Counted from the stretch's first letter, positions 1 to 8,305 are shown. The stretch: 45,308 nucleotides of DNA from Kiloniellaceae bacterium (GCA_021776175.1 JAJFGJ010000004.1:1-45308); one strand, 5' to 3'. Notes: a model not told the origin generated them from the letters alone. Numbers and translations are program-made.

Positions 1-1
1 T

Positions 2-373
2 GAAGCCGCCGAAGATGTTGATGCTGGCCAGAATCACGGCCAGGAAACCCACGATCTCGCTAAACCCATAGCCCCCGGTGCCGGCGGCGATCAGCGCGCC
101 GACGATAATGACCGAGGAAATCGCGTTGGTGACGCTCATCAAGGGTGAGTGCAAGGCCGGGGTGACCCGCCAGACCACGTGGTAGCCGACGAAAATGGCG
201 AGCACGAAAACGGTCAGGCCCATAACCAGAGCCGACCCCCCCTGCCCGCCATCGGCCATTTGGGTCGCGGCCTGTTCGGCGGCGTCGCGGGCCAAGACCT
301 GCAGGTCGAGCGTCAAGGATTGGGCTTCCCTTGCCAGCTCTTGAACCCGGTCAGTCAGCACCTGACTAGCCAT
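2..373 (-). CDS. pntAB: NAD(P) transhydrogenase subunit alpha 2, partial (PntAB)
   Basis: This is the membrane part of the alpha subunit of proton-translocating NAD(P)+ transhydrogenase, which couples hydride transfer from NADH to NADP+ to proton entry. The open frame reads 124 codons from an ATG at 373 and runs off the left edge, so the C-terminus is missing. After a polar, Ala/Gln-rich stretch of about 48 residues come hydrophobic segments containing [19 protein letters not shown] and, further on, [12 protein letters not shown] and [16 protein letters not shown]. The [18 protein letters not shown] motif is typical of PntAB. The start overlaps the pntAA stop by 8 nt, so the two are translationally coupled. 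pntB would be expected just outside the window. Confidence 0.93.
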   Translation of the reverse strand, partial: MASQVLTDRVQELAREAQSLTLDLQVLARDAAEQAATQMADGGQGGSALVMGLTVFVLAIFVGYHVVWRVTPALHSPLMSVTNAISSVIIVGALIAAGTGGYGFSEIVGFLAVILASINIFGGF

Positions 374-1598
374 TGCTCCGATCCTCCTTTTCGCCGTCTT
401 TTTCCGCGCCGGTATCGCCGTTCGCTACGCCCGAAACACCTACCGGGGGTTTTTCCTCGGGTTTCAGGGCCGGATGCACGATCGCGCCGTCGCGCGCGAT
501 ACACAGGCCTTGGATGATCTCATCTTCCCAATCGATATTTAGCGCCTTGGTTTCCTTGTCGATGACCAGTTGCAAGAGGTTCAGAACATTGCGGGCGTAA
601 AGCGCGCTGGCATCTTCGGCGAGACGACCGGGCACGTTAAGGTGGCCGACGATACGCACGCCGTGCTTCGTGATCACCTTGCCAGGTTGCGACAATTCGC
701 AATTGCCGCCGGTCTCGACCGCCAGATCGACGATCACGGCGCCGGGTTTCATAGTCTTGACCATCTCCGCTGAGATCAGGCGCGGCGCCGGCCGGCCCGG
801 AATTGCCGCCGTCGTGATGATAATGTCCAACTTCTTGACCGTATCCGCCATCAAGGCCGCCTGCTTTGCCTTGTAGGCATCGCTCATTTCCTTGGCGTAG
901 CCGCCAGCGGTCTCCGCCTGCTTGAACTCGTCGTCCTCGACCGCGAGGAACTTGGCGCCCAGGCTTTCGACCTGCTCCTTGGCCGCCGGGCGCACATCGG
1001 TGGCGAAAACGATCGCGCCCAAACGCCGCGCGGTGGCGATCGCCTGCAGACCGGCGACGCCAGCGCCCATGACCAGGACAGTAGCCGGATTGATCCGGCC
1101 CGCCGCGGTCATCATCATGGGGATCGCACGGCCGTATTCGGCAGCCGCGTCGAGCACCGCCTTATAACCGGCCAGGTTCGCCTGGGACGACAGCACGTCC
1201 ATGGATTGGGCCCGCGTGATACGCGGCACCATCTCCATGGCGAAAACGGTCGCCCCAGCCTTGGCCAAGGCATCCATATCTTCGCGCTCGCGGTAGGGAT
1301 CCATATTCGCTACCACGAGCATGCCCTTGGCCAGATCCTTCAACTCGTCGTCTTTACCGCCGACTATGGGGCGCTGAACTTTCAGCACCACTTGGGCGCC
1401 AGACAGGGCCGAGGCCACGTTCTTGGCAATGGTCGCGCCGGCGTCGTTGTAGGCCGCGTCACTGAAGGACGCACCGGCCCCGGCGCCTTTCTCGACTACG
1501 ACCTCGCAACCCAGCGCGGTTAGTTTCTTGACCGTTTCAGGAGACGCCGCGACGCGGCTCTCGCTCGCCCGCCGCTCCTTGGGGATGGCGATCTTCAT
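366..1598 (-). CDS. pntAA: NAD(P) transhydrogenase subunit alpha 1 (PntAA)
   Basis: This is the soluble NAD(H)-binding domain I of transhydrogenase, 410 residues, as in alphaproteobacteria where the alpha subunit is split in two genes. The N-terminus [20 protein letters not shown] is the alanine-dehydrogenase/PNT family signature. A Rossmann fold follows with GAGVAG at 178-183, and the mobile-loop region and [21 protein letters not shown] (about 125-145) are conserved. The C-terminal 40 residues are charged, Pro/Gly-rich linker. The gene heads a pntAA-pntAB operon. Its 205-nt upstream gap holds a perfect FNR-type box (1759-1772), suggesting oxygen-responsive expression. Together the subunits supply NADPH from the proton-motive force. 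Confidence 0.96.
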   Translation of the reverse strand: MKIAIPKERRASESRVAASPETVKKLTALGCEVVVEKGAGAGASFSDAAYNDAGATIAKNVASALSGAQVVLKVQRPIVGGKDDELKDLAKGMLVVANMDPYREREDMDALAKAGATVFAMEMVPRITRAQSMDVLSSQANLAGYKAVLDAAAEYGRAIPMMMTAAGRINPATVLVMGAGVAGLQAIATARRLGAIVFATDVRPAAKEQVESLGAKFLAVEDDEFKQAETAGGYAKEMSDAYKAKQAALMADTVKKLDIIITTAAIPGRPAPRLISAEMVKTMKPGAVIVDLAVETGGNCELSQPGKVITKHGVRIVGHLNVPGRLAEDASALYARNVLNLLQLVIDKETKALNIDWEDEIIQGLCIARDGAIVHPALKPEEKPPVGVSGVANGDTGAEKDGEKEDRSNG

Positions 1599-1758
1599 GT
1601 TCTAGTTCCCCGATGATGATGAACTTAGTTTGTGTATTAGCGCAGCCGCGCTAGCGTCTCCCGCGAATTTTGCTTCGACCCTAGGGGTTTAACCGGATTC
1701 TATCCCGCTTCGCAACGGGTAGCTTGCCGGTACCTACCACAGCGGCTTGAAATATGGC

Positions 1759-1772
1759 TTGATATGGATCAA
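1759..1772. promoter_or_regulatory. FNR/ANR/FixK-type box upstream of pntAA
   Basis: The sequence TTGATATGGATCAA matches the FNR-family consensus TTGAT-N4-ATCAA at all ten defined positions. It lies in the gap between the ABC1-family stop and the pntAA start, 161 nt before the ATG. A weak -10-like TAGGTA on the minus strand (1736-1731) would place the start of transcription near 1724, so the box would be centred at about -41.5, the class II activator position. The match is seen; the regulation is inferred. Confidence 0.65.
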
Positions 1773-1802
1773 GACGGAGTCTGGAGCAGGCTGCGGCGGT
1801 AT

Positions 1803-3173
1803 TCACGGCGGCGGAGGCGGCGGCAACCCCGCCTGCTTGAGCGCTTTTTCCTGGCGCCGGGCGAGCTTATCCACGTCGAAACCCTCTATCAACTCATTGA
1901 ACAAGCGGTGCCAGTTGATTTCGGCCTTCAGGCGCATGAAGACCGATCCCAACCCGATGGCGGCACGGTCCATCAGCACGAACTCGCGCGGCGGACGGAC
2001 ACCCCCCAGGCGGCGCAGAGCGACGTGGGTTCGATGCGCGACCTTGGCGCCATAGACACCGCTCTCGCTCTCCATGATGCGTTGCGGTTTGTCCTCAAGC
2101 AGCGGCGCATAAATGAAACGCGCCCAGATGTTGAGAGCTTCCAGCATCTCCGAGGTAATGTTTTCGAAGCCCCATGTCTCATAGGCCGATACGGCCAAAT
2201 CACGGTCGCCGTCGCACAGCGCCACGTAGAGGTCGATAACACCCTTCACGAAGCTTGGAGGGAACACCCGGATACAACCGAAATCCAGCAGGTTCACCGT
2301 GCCGTCGCCGCGAATCGTGTAATTGCCCAGGTGCGGATCCCCGTGGATCACGCCGAAGCCGTAGAACGGCACGTACCAGGCCCGGAACATGTTCATGGCG
2401 ACCAGGTTGCGCCGCTCGATATCCCCGGCGCCGGCGATGAAATCCAGAAGCGGCCGGCCCTCCAGCCAAGTCATGGTCAGCAGGCGCGAGGTCGACAGCT
2501 CGGGCAAGACCTCGGGCAGCCGTACACCCGCTTCGTTCTTCAGTATGGCCCGATAAAGATTTATATGCCGCGCCTCGCGCACGTAGTCGAGTTCCTCGCG
2601 CAGGCGCTCGGACAATTCCCTGTAAATCTCGGAAGGATCGATAGTGCGATCGGTGCGCCGGTAAATTGAAAACGCGAGCTTGAGCTGTCGCAAGTCGGCC
2701 TCGACGATCGAGGCCATGTCGGGATATTGCAGCTTGCATGCGAGGATACGGCCATCGGAAGCCGTCGCCCGATGAACCTGGCCGAGCGAAGCCGCGGCCG
2801 CGGCCTCACGCCCGAACGAGGCGTACTTTCCCTGCCAGCCCGGCCCCAACTCCCCGCGCATGCGCCGGCGCACGAAAGGCCAGCCCATGGCCGGTGCGTT
2901 CGATTGAAGCTGGCGCAGGTCCTCGGCGTATTCGGGCGGCAGGGCGTCGGGGATCGTGGCCAGGATCTGCGCCGTTTTCATAAGCGGGCCCTTGAGCCCA
3001 CCAAGCGCCGCCTTGAGCGCCGCGGAATGCCGGCCCCTGTCGAGTTTGACCCCCAGCATCCGCGCCCCGACAACCTGGGCCGCCAAGCCGCCGACGCTGG
3101 CGCTAACCTTGGCGAAACGCCGGACCTGGCCGCTTAGCCGGGCATTTTCGTCGCCGTAATCCTCGTCGCTCAT
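1803..3173 (-). CDS. ABC1/UbiB-family atypical kinase-like protein
   Basis: A 456-residue ABC1/ADCK/UbiB-family protein; members support ubiquinone biosynthesis or lipid homeostasis and bind ATP with a modified kinase fold. Seen in order, numbered from the chosen start: a KTAQ motif at 66-69 where the family usually has KxGQ, the Ala-rich nucleotide loop AAAAASLGQVH (about 124-134), HGDPHLGN (277-284) and the metal-binding DFG (297-299). The C-terminus ends in six prolines. An in-frame ATG at 3200 exists, but ATG 3173 (MSDEDYG) is preferred because the extra nine residues look non-family. The mobile element at 3216 was inserted about 35 nt upstream of this start and may have separated the gene from its native promoter. 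Exact substrate is unknown. Confidence 0.88.
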   Translation of the reverse strand: MSDEDYGDENARLSGQVRRFAKVSASVGGLAAQVVGARMLGVKLDRGRHSAALKAALGGLKGPLMKTAQILATIPDALPPEYAEDLRQLQSNAPAMGWPFVRRRMRGELGPGWQGKYASFGREAAAAASLGQVHRATASDGRILACKLQYPDMASIVEADLRQLKLAFSIYRRTDRTIDPSEIYRELSERLREELDYVREARHINLYRAILKNEAGVRLPEVLPELSTSRLLTMTWLEGRPLLDFIAGAGDIERRNLVAMNMFRAWYVPFYGFGVIHGDPHLGNYTIRGDGTVNLLDFGCIRVFPPSFVKGVIDLYVALCDGDRDLAVSAYETWGFENITSEMLEALNIWARFIYAPLLEDKPQRIMESESGVYGAKVAHRTHVALRRLGGVRPPREFVLMDRAAIGLGSVFMRLKAEINWHRLFNELIEGFDVDKLARRQEKALKQAGLPPPPPP

Positions 3174-3207
3174 GGGACCTAAGGTGGTGCGGCACGCCAA
3201 AGAAGTC

Positions 3208-3215
3208 CAGCAGCG
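3208..3215. repeat. Left 8-bp target-site duplication
   Basis: CAGCAGCG at 3208-3215 directly abuts the left inverted repeat of the element at 3216-4157. The same eight bases follow the right end at 4158-4165. This is the footprint expected of a transposition event. Confidence 0.72.
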
Positions 3216-3516
3216 GGTAGTGTCTCATCGGTTTGAAATCTGATGTGATGAAAGCGTGTCTAGACCGGACGGAATCACCTTGATTCCAGAGATTCCGGAC
3301 AACCGCGCTGGAGAGTCCGGACCTGGGCGCTAAGCAGTCACGTTGGCCCGCTGGCCTGGACGGCAAAACTAGCCACCAACAGACTCTTTTGACTGACCGA
3401 CCAAGTCGCTTTTCAGCACTCGCGCCTCTTGACAAATTCATACGTTACAAGACGAACTTCGTTACAATTTCCATACAGTCTCGTCCGCCGCATGTTTAGG
3501 AGTTAGAATAGCAGCG
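3216..3516. other. Left non-coding arm of the element with promoter-like repeats
   Basis: These 301 bases hold no credible gene. A TTGACA at 3429-3434 resembles a -35 box. CGTTACAA occurs twice, at 3443-3450 and 3460-3467, exactly 17 bp apart, so about one and a half helical turns. The second copy overlaps a TACAAT (3463-3468) that could be a -10 box about 50 nt before the gene start. An AGGAG at 3498-3502 is the nearest ribosome-binding candidate, though it is 14 nt from the ATG. The direct repeat could be a regulator site; that is inference. Confidence 0.4.
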
Positions 3517-3927
3517 ATGTCGATGTTCCTCATCATTTCAACAGCTTGGGCGGTTACCGCACTGGTGCTGCTCGCCGTGGCTTGGTGGTTGGTCCGTGTC
3601 GGCAAAATTGTACTGCACAGGAACATCATGATCGTGCTGACTGTTGGCGCTTGGATCTTCATCCTCAACTACATATTCGTGCAGCGGTATGGCGGGGAAC
3701 TCGGGCCATTCCCGAGCGAGTACGTTCCTTGGATGGCATTGCACGGGTCTTTGGGGCTGGTTCCGCTCATCGGCGCGACCTGTCTGGTTGTTGGCAGATT
3801 GATGACGGGTCGGAACAAGTTCAGCACCCATTTCAATCAGCACCACAAAGCATATGGCCGCACGTTCGTTGTGGTTTGGTTCTTTACCCATCTTGGCGGC
3901 ATATTCAATGCAATCTTCCTGCGCTGA
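3517..3927 (+). CDS. Small four-helix membrane protein, DUF420-like
   Basis: A 136-residue protein with four hydrophobic segments: about 4-26, 39-55, 72-94 and 107-130. Short polar loops hold conserved-looking histidines: VLHRNIMI at the start of helix 2, LHGSLGLVPLIGA in helix 3, and HHKAYGR before helix 4, which ends FFTHLGGIFNAIF. The layout of His-rich loops and four helices resembles the DUF420/CtaM-type membrane proteins linked to haem-copper oxidase assembly, but I recognise the family only loosely. The gene is the sole passenger of the 942-bp element and differs in composition from its neighbours, which suggests transfer. It is weakly supplied with a ribosome-binding site; a second in-frame ATG follows at 3523. 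Confidence 0.62.
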   Translation: MSMFLIISTAWAVTALVLLAVAWWLVRVGKIVLHRNIMIVLTVGAWIFILNYIFVQRYGGELGPFPSEYVPWMALHGSLGLVPLIGATCLVVGRLMTGRNKFSTHFNQHHKAYGRTFVVVWFFTHLGGIFNAIFLR

Positions 3928-4157
3928 TGAGCGATGCCAAGCGCTCGTGCTTCGCCCACCCAATGTTCTGGGCTCCATTTATCGTGGCAGGGGAAGGCGG
4001 GGTATACAAAGTCAAGTAAATGGCGGCTCCGGGTCACGAACGGGCGTACCGATGACCATTCGCAAAGGTCCGCCGTTGGATGCAACGCGGACATGATCCG
4101 CTGAAAAGCTGACGTTCCGGGTGTTGGCACGGCAGAAATTCTAACTGAGACACGACC

Positions 4158-4165
4158 CAGCAGCG
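4158..4165. repeat. Right 8-bp target-site duplication
   Basis: CAGCAGCG, identical to 3208-3215, follows directly after the right inverted repeat TGAGACACGACC (4146-4157). Removing the element and one copy restores a plain short intergenic spacer between the creatinase stop and the ABC1-family start. Confidence 0.72.
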
Positions 4166-4188
4166 AGGACCGGCGCGGCGACTGAGGA

Positions 4189-5403
4189 TCAATTCCGGAT
4201 GATGTTGTGTTCCGGCCCGAAGGGAAAGCCGGTGATGTTCTCGGCGCCTTCCTCGGTCACGACCAGAATATCATGCTCGCGGTAGCCCCCGGCGCCGGGC
4301 AGGCTTTCTGGAATCATGATCATGGGTTCCATGGAAACCACCATACCGGGCGCCAGTTCGGTATCGATGTCCTCGCGCAGTTCCACGCCCGCCTCGCGCC
4401 CGTAGTAGTGACACAACACACCGAAAGAGTGGCCGTATCCGAAGGAGCGGTACCGCAGCAAATCGTGCGAGCGGTATATTTCGTTGAGCGCCTTGGCGAT
4501 GTCGCCGCAGCGCGCGCCCGGCTTGATCAGCTTCAACCCGGCGCGGTGAACCTCGCAATTAATCTCCCATAGGCGCAGGTGTTCGTCCGAGGCATGACCG
4601 CAAAACAAGGTGCGCTCCAATGCCGTGTAATAGCCGAAGATCATGGGAAAGCAGTTCAGGCTTAGAATATCGCCCGCTTGGATGACCCGGTTGGTAACCG
4701 GGTTGTGGGCGCCGTCGGTATTAATGCCGGACTGAAACCAGGTCCAGGTATCCATGAGCTCGGCGAAACGAAAGCTCTTGGCGATCTCCCGGATCATGGC
4801 GTTGGTCGAAGCCATGGCGACCTCGTGCTCGGGAACCCCGGACTTAATGGCCTCGGCGCAAGCGGCGCCGCCGAGATCGGCAATCCGCGCCCCCTCCTTG
4901 ATCAAGGCGATCTCCTCGGCCGATTTTATCGCGCGCATCCACATCGCCGCTTGCGCCACATCGACGAATTCGACGCCGGGCAGCGCCGCTTCGAGCTGAG
5001 ACCGGAACTCGAGGCTGACGTGGTCGAACTCGATGCCCAGGCGCTTGGCGCCCTGGGTCAAGCCCTGAACGGCATGAAAGTAGTTGTCACGGCGCCAGTC
5101 TGTATAGGCGATGTTGTCGGCGAAACCGCGTCGCCAAGGCTGGCCGCCGTCGATACCGGCCGAAATCGTGGTTGCCTTGTCTTGATCGACGACAAGCCCA
5201 TATTTGCGCCCAAAGGAACAATACAGCCAGCCGGAGGTGTAGTTGATCCCATGATAGGAGGTCAGCAACACGGCATCGATGCCGGTCTCGCCCATCCAGC
5301 GGCGCAGGGCATCTTGGCGCCGCTTCATCTCGGCATCCGAAAACGGCGATCCTTGTTTTTCGCCGTTGGTCCACTTCGTGACCCTGAGCATGTCTTCGGA
5401 CAT
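4189..5403 (-). CDS. Creatinase (creatine amidinohydrolase)
   Basis: A 404-residue enzyme that hydrolyses creatine to sarcosine and urea (EC 3.5.3.3). It is strongly similar from memory to Pseudomonas creatinase along its length: an N-terminal creatinase domain with FTSYH-like TSYHGINYTSGWLYCSFGR and SAGIDGGQPWRR, and a C-terminal pita-bread fold with MDTWTWFQSGINTDGAHNP, LNCFPMIFGYYTALERTLF, FGYGHSFG and VVSMEPMIM. The catalytic His (GAH) and the two Glu (ALER, SMEP) known from the family are present. The start at 5403 is chosen because GAGGAG lies 7 nt upstream; an upstream in-frame ATG at 5451 lacks one. No sarcosine oxidase or urease gene is in the window, so the product's fate must be handled elsewhere. 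Confidence 0.93.
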   Translation of the reverse strand: MSEDMLRVTKWTNGEKQGSPFSDAEMKRRQDALRRWMGETGIDAVLLTSYHGINYTSGWLYCSFGRKYGLVVDQDKATTISAGIDGGQPWRRGFADNIAYTDWRRDNYFHAVQGLTQGAKRLGIEFDHVSLEFRSQLEAALPGVEFVDVAQAAMWMRAIKSAEEIALIKEGARIADLGGAACAEAIKSGVPEHEVAMASTNAMIREIAKSFRFAELMDTWTWFQSGINTDGAHNPVTNRVIQAGDILSLNCFPMIFGYYTALERTLFCGHASDEHLRLWEINCEVHRAGLKLIKPGARCGDIAKALNEIYRSHDLLRYRSFGYGHSFGVLCHYYGREAGVELREDIDTELAPGMVVSMEPMIMIPESLPGAGGYREHDILVVTEEGAENITGFPFGPEHNIIRN

Positions 5404-5482
5404 GTTCCATCTCCTCAATAACCCGCGCGCCAGGCGCCCCGGCACGGCCATATCAGGTTGGCGGGGTGGCGGACAAGCGCCG

Positions 5483-5497
5483 TATGATCCAGGTCAA
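5483..5497. promoter_or_regulatory. FNR-like box upstream of the FtsH-type protease
   Basis: ATGATCCAGGTCAA at 5484-5497 matches 8 of 10 defined positions of TTGAT-N4-ATCAA. A -10-like TATGAT lies at 5519-5524, so the box centre sits about 41 bp upstream of the predicted start of transcription, the class II position. No good -35 box is needed or seen. The 14-mer TATGATCCAGGTCA (5483-5496) recurs at 31426-31439 before the P-type ATPase. The site also lies upstream of the divergent creatinase gene. Confidence 0.55.
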
Positions 5498-5571
5498 GGC
5501 CACATCTGATCACCGGTTTATGATAATGTCTTGACGCGAACCCTTGCGAAGGGTGCCGGTGGGACCGATCG

Positions 5572-7410
5572 ATGGAACCCAAAACGCATTTCAATTTTTG
5601 GTACTTCGTGATCGCCATGCTGGCGATCATGATGATCCAACAGTGGTGGCAGGAATCGCAGCAGGTCGAAACCGTCCCATATAGCGAATTTCATGCCCTT
5701 TTGCGCGACGGCAAGGTCGCCGAGGTGTCGGTCGCCGACGATTATGTACGCGGCAAGCTGCGTGAGCCGCTACCCGACGGGCGCAGTCAAATTTTCGCCG
5801 TGCGGGTCGATCCGGACCTGGCCCAGGATCTGGACCGCTTCGGTGTGACCTATACCGGAATCATCCAGAACAACTTCCTCTCCAAAATTCTGTCCTGGGT
5901 CCTGCCTGTCCTCTTGTTTTTCGTCTTGTGGATGTACGTCTTCCGCCGGGCCATCGGCGGGGCCGGCGGCGGGGGCATGGGCGGCCTGCTGCAGGTCGGT
6001 AAGAGCAAGGCCAAGATCCACATGGAGACCGATATCAAGGTCGACTTCGAGGACGTGGCCGGGGTCGACGAGGCCAAGGCCGAGTTGCAAGAGATCGTCC
6101 AGTTCTTGAAGGAACCTGGGGCCTACGGCCGTCTTGGCGCACGCATTCCCAAGGGCACACTGCTGGTCGGCCCGCCCGGCTGCGGCAAGACATTGCTTGC
6201 GCGCGCGGTCGCGGGCGAAGCGGGGGTGACATTCTTTTCGGTCAGCGGCTCTGAATTCGTCGAGATGTTCGTCGGAGTCGGCGCGGCCCGGGTGCGCGAT
6301 CTCTTCGAGCAAGCGCGCAAGAGCGCGCCGTGTATCATCTTCGTCGACGAATTAGACGCCCTCGGCCGGGCGCGCGGCCTGACTCCGGTCTCCGGCGGCA
6401 GTGGCGAGGCTGAGCAGACCTTGAACCAGCTACTCGCCGAACTGGACGGTTTCGATCCTTCCGTCGGCGTGGTCCTCCTGGCCGCCACCAACCGGCCGGA
6501 GATCCTCGACCCGGCGCTGTTGCGTCCGGGGCGTTTCGACCGCCAAGTCCTGGTCGACCGGCCAGAAAAGATCGGCCGCGAACAGATCCTGCGCGTCCAC
6601 ATGAAAAAGATCGCGGTCGGTGCCAGCGTTAGCATCGGGAATATCGCCGGACTGACAGCCGGCTTTACGGGTGCCGACCTGGCCAACCTCTGCAATGAGG
6701 CGGCGATTCTAGCGACCCGGCGCGGCGCCGAAGAGGTAGCGACCGAGGATTTCGTGGGCGCGATAGAGCGTATCGTGGCCGGCTTGGAAAAGAAGAACCG
6801 CCTGCTCAACCCCTATGAGCGTAATGTCGTGGCCTTTCACGAAACCGGCCACGCCCTGGTCACCCTCGCCTTGCCAGGGGTGGAGGTAGTGCAGAAAATC
6901 TCGATCATCCCGCGCGGCATAGGCGCGCTCGGCTATACCATCCAGCGCCCGACGGAAGATCGCTACCTGATGACGCGCGATGAGTTGGAGAACAAGATGG
7001 CGATCCTGCTAGGCGGCCGGGCGGCGGAAATGCTGGTGTTCGCCAAAATCTCGACCGGGGCGGCGGATGACTTGAACAAGGCGACCGACATCGCCCGCAA
7101 CATGGTCATGCGTTACGGCATGGACGAAACCCTGGGCCAGGCGATCTATACCGAGGATCAGCCCCAATTTCTGTCCGGCATGCTGGATCGGCCAGGCCTT
7201 GGTGGCCCCTATAGCCCAGAGACCGCACGCGAGATCGATGTCGCGGTGCGCAAGCTGATCGAACGGGCCTTTGAGCGGGCCACGGCCATTTTGACCCGGC
7301 ACCGCCGGGAACTCGACGATGTCGCGGCCAAGCTGCTGGAACTTGAAACCCTCACCGCGGAAGACTTACCCAAGCTGCCGCCCGAACCTGATACGCACGC
7401 CTCGGCGTGA
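5572..7410 (+). CDS. ftsH: ATP-dependent zinc metalloprotease, FtsH family
   Basis: A 612-residue membrane-anchored AAA+ protease that degrades misfolded or regulatory membrane and cytosolic proteins. Two membrane helices (about 8-24 and 104-126) flank a periplasmic domain of about 80 residues. The AAA domain shows Walker A GPPGCGKT (200-207), pore loop MFVG (232-235), Walker B IIFVDELD (255-262) and the second region of homology ending RPGRFDRQ. The protease site is HETGH (423-427), with a later Asp in [12 protein letters not shown] as the third zinc ligand. Walker B has DELDA where canonical FtsH has DEIDA, and the gene stands alone without the usual tilS or folP neighbours, so this is probably a second, specialised FtsH. 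An FNR-like box precedes it. Confidence 0.93.
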   Translation: MEPKTHFNFWYFVIAMLAIMMIQQWWQESQQVETVPYSEFHALLRDGKVAEVSVADDYVRGKLREPLPDGRSQIFAVRVDPDLAQDLDRFGVTYTGIIQNNFLSKILSWVLPVLLFFVLWMYVFRRAIGGAGGGGMGGLLQVGKSKAKIHMETDIKVDFEDVAGVDEAKAELQEIVQFLKEPGAYGRLGARIPKGTLLVGPPGCGKTLLARAVAGEAGVTFFSVSGSEFVEMFVGVGAARVRDLFEQARKSAPCIIFVDELDALGRARGLTPVSGGSGEAEQTLNQLLAELDGFDPSVGVVLLAATNRPEILDPALLRPGRFDRQVLVDRPEKIGREQILRVHMKKIAVGASVSIGNIAGLTAGFTGADLANLCNEAAILATRRGAEEVATEDFVGAIERIVAGLEKKNRLLNPYERNVVAFHETGHALVTLALPGVEVVQKISIIPRGIGALGYTIQRPTEDRYLMTRDELENKMAILLGGRAAEMLVFAKISTGAADDLNKATDIARNMVMRYGMDETLGQAIYTEDQPQFLSGMLDRPGLGGPYSPETAREIDVAVRKLIERAFERATAILTRHRRELDDVAAKLLELETLTAEDLPKLPPEPDTHASA

Positions 7411-7555
7411 CGTTTTGACGTGAGCCCAACACCGGACGGTCATTGGACACCCCCCAAATGGCGGCTCCTAGCGTGAGCAACTCTCCCTGTGCGGCTTGGT
7501 TTTAGGCCGGGTGGCAAGGAATCACGCCGGTAACTGGCGATATCTGGGCACCCGT

Positions 7556-7588
7556 CCAAGTGCCTTGCCGGCGGATTCACTTGGTTTT
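7556..7588 (+). terminator. Possible weak stem-loop terminator after ftsH
   Basis: CCAAGTG (7556-7562) and CACTTGG (7578-7584) form a 7-bp perfect stem around a 15-nt loop that itself is GC-rich, followed directly by TTTT. The short T run and long loop make this only a weak candidate for an intrinsic terminator. It sits 146 nt after the ftsH stop and before the next gene's operator-like region. Confidence 0.35.
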
Positions 7589-7606
7589 GCCTTGGAAAAT
7601 TTTATT

Positions 7607-7655
7607 ATAACCGATATACGGGTTATTAATTTTAGAATTTTCTATCGATATAACC
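7607..7655. promoter_or_regulatory. Repeated ATAACC half-sites upstream of ABATE/CGNR gene
   Basis: ATAACC at 7607-7612 and its complement GGTTAT at 7621-7626 form an interrupted palindrome with an 8-bp spacer. A third ATAACC occurs at 7650-7655, just before the coding start at 7674. The block is AT-rich in an otherwise GC-rich region. The arrangement is what a self-regulating transcription factor would leave; which protein binds is not shown. Confidence 0.4.
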
Positions 7656-7673
7656 ATCATAACAGTTAGATAT

Positions 7674-8297
7674 ATGCGCGAAATTCCGATTCCCCCCATG
7701 GAAACCATGATCCTGGTCGGCGGGCGGCTGTGCCTGGACTTCGCCAACACGGCGAACCGCGAGGGCGATGCAGCCCGCAACGAACGCCTGAACTCCATCC
7801 ACGACCTCTTTACCTGGAGTGAACGCCAAGGTCTTATCGATCGAAAGGAAGCGGAGCGCCTTTCCCAAAAAGCGGGGGCGACGGCGTATTTGGCTGCCCG
7901 CGAATTAGCGGACACGATCGAACTGCGGGAGGCACTATGGCGCCTTTTCGCCGGCGCGGTCGCTGGGCAATACCCAGACCCAAATGGGGATCTTCATGTG
8001 CTCAACGCGGCCTTGCGTAAATATGCGGGCGATGGCTTGCGCCCCTCGGAACAGGGTTTCGTACTCGACTCCAGTGGCGGGATTACGTCTTGGCTCTGGC
8101 GGCCGGTGGCTTATTCCGCGCTGGAATTACTTACCTCGCCGCGTCTGGCTCGCGTCAGGCGTTGCCCCGGAGAACGATGCGGCTGGTTGTTTCTGGACGA
8201 GAGCCCGAACGGACAGCGCCGATGGTGTTCCATGACCACCTGCGGCAACCGCAGCAAGGCCCAACGTCATTACGCATTGTCGAAGCGAATGCAGTAG
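7674..8297 (+). CDS. ABATE / CGNR zinc-finger domain protein, probable regulator
   Basis: A 207-residue protein with an N-terminal ABATE domain beginning LVGGRLCLDFANTANREGD and a C-terminal CGNR zinc finger. The finger reads CPGERCGWLFLDESPNG followed by RRWCSMTTCGNRSKAQRHY, with four cysteines and the CGNR signature near residue 190. Family members are treated as stress-linked transcriptional regulators. No clear Shine-Dalgarno precedes ATG 7674 or the in-frame ATG at 7698, so either start, or leaderless translation, is possible. The AT-rich upstream palindromes suggest autoregulation. Target genes are unknown. Confidence 0.85.
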   Translation: MREIPIPPMETMILVGGRLCLDFANTANREGDAARNERLNSIHDLFTWSERQGLIDRKEAERLSQKAGATAYLAARELADTIELREALWRLFAGAVAGQYPDPNGDLHVLNAALRKYAGDGLRPSEQGFVLDSSGGITSWLWRPVAYSALELLTSPRLARVRRCPGERCGWLFLDESPNGQRRWCSMTTCGNRSKAQRHYALSKRMQ

Positions 8298-8305
8298 GCG
8301 GTCCC

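Larger units (their letters stand above)
3216..4157. mobile_element. 942-bp transposase-less element carrying a membrane-protein gene
   Basis: The left end reads GGTAGTGTCTCA and the right end, reverse-complemented, reads GGTCGTGTCTCA: 11 of 12 bases match as terminal inverted repeats. Both ends abut an identical 8-bp direct repeat, CAGCAGCG. No transposase frame exists inside. The only convincing gene is the small membrane protein at 3517-3927. Base composition is visibly less GC-rich than the flanks. The 8-bp duplication fits several IS families, including IS1595 and ISL3, so I do not assign one. It is best read as a non-autonomous element with a passenger gene, mobilised by a transposase elsewhere. 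The insertion lies between two minus-strand genes and breaks neither. Confidence 0.68.

Noticed and set aside
1764..2669. 301-residue plus-strand frame over the ABC1-family gene
   Set aside because: Antisense shadow of a gene with clear motifs; no ribosome site and no recognisable domain.
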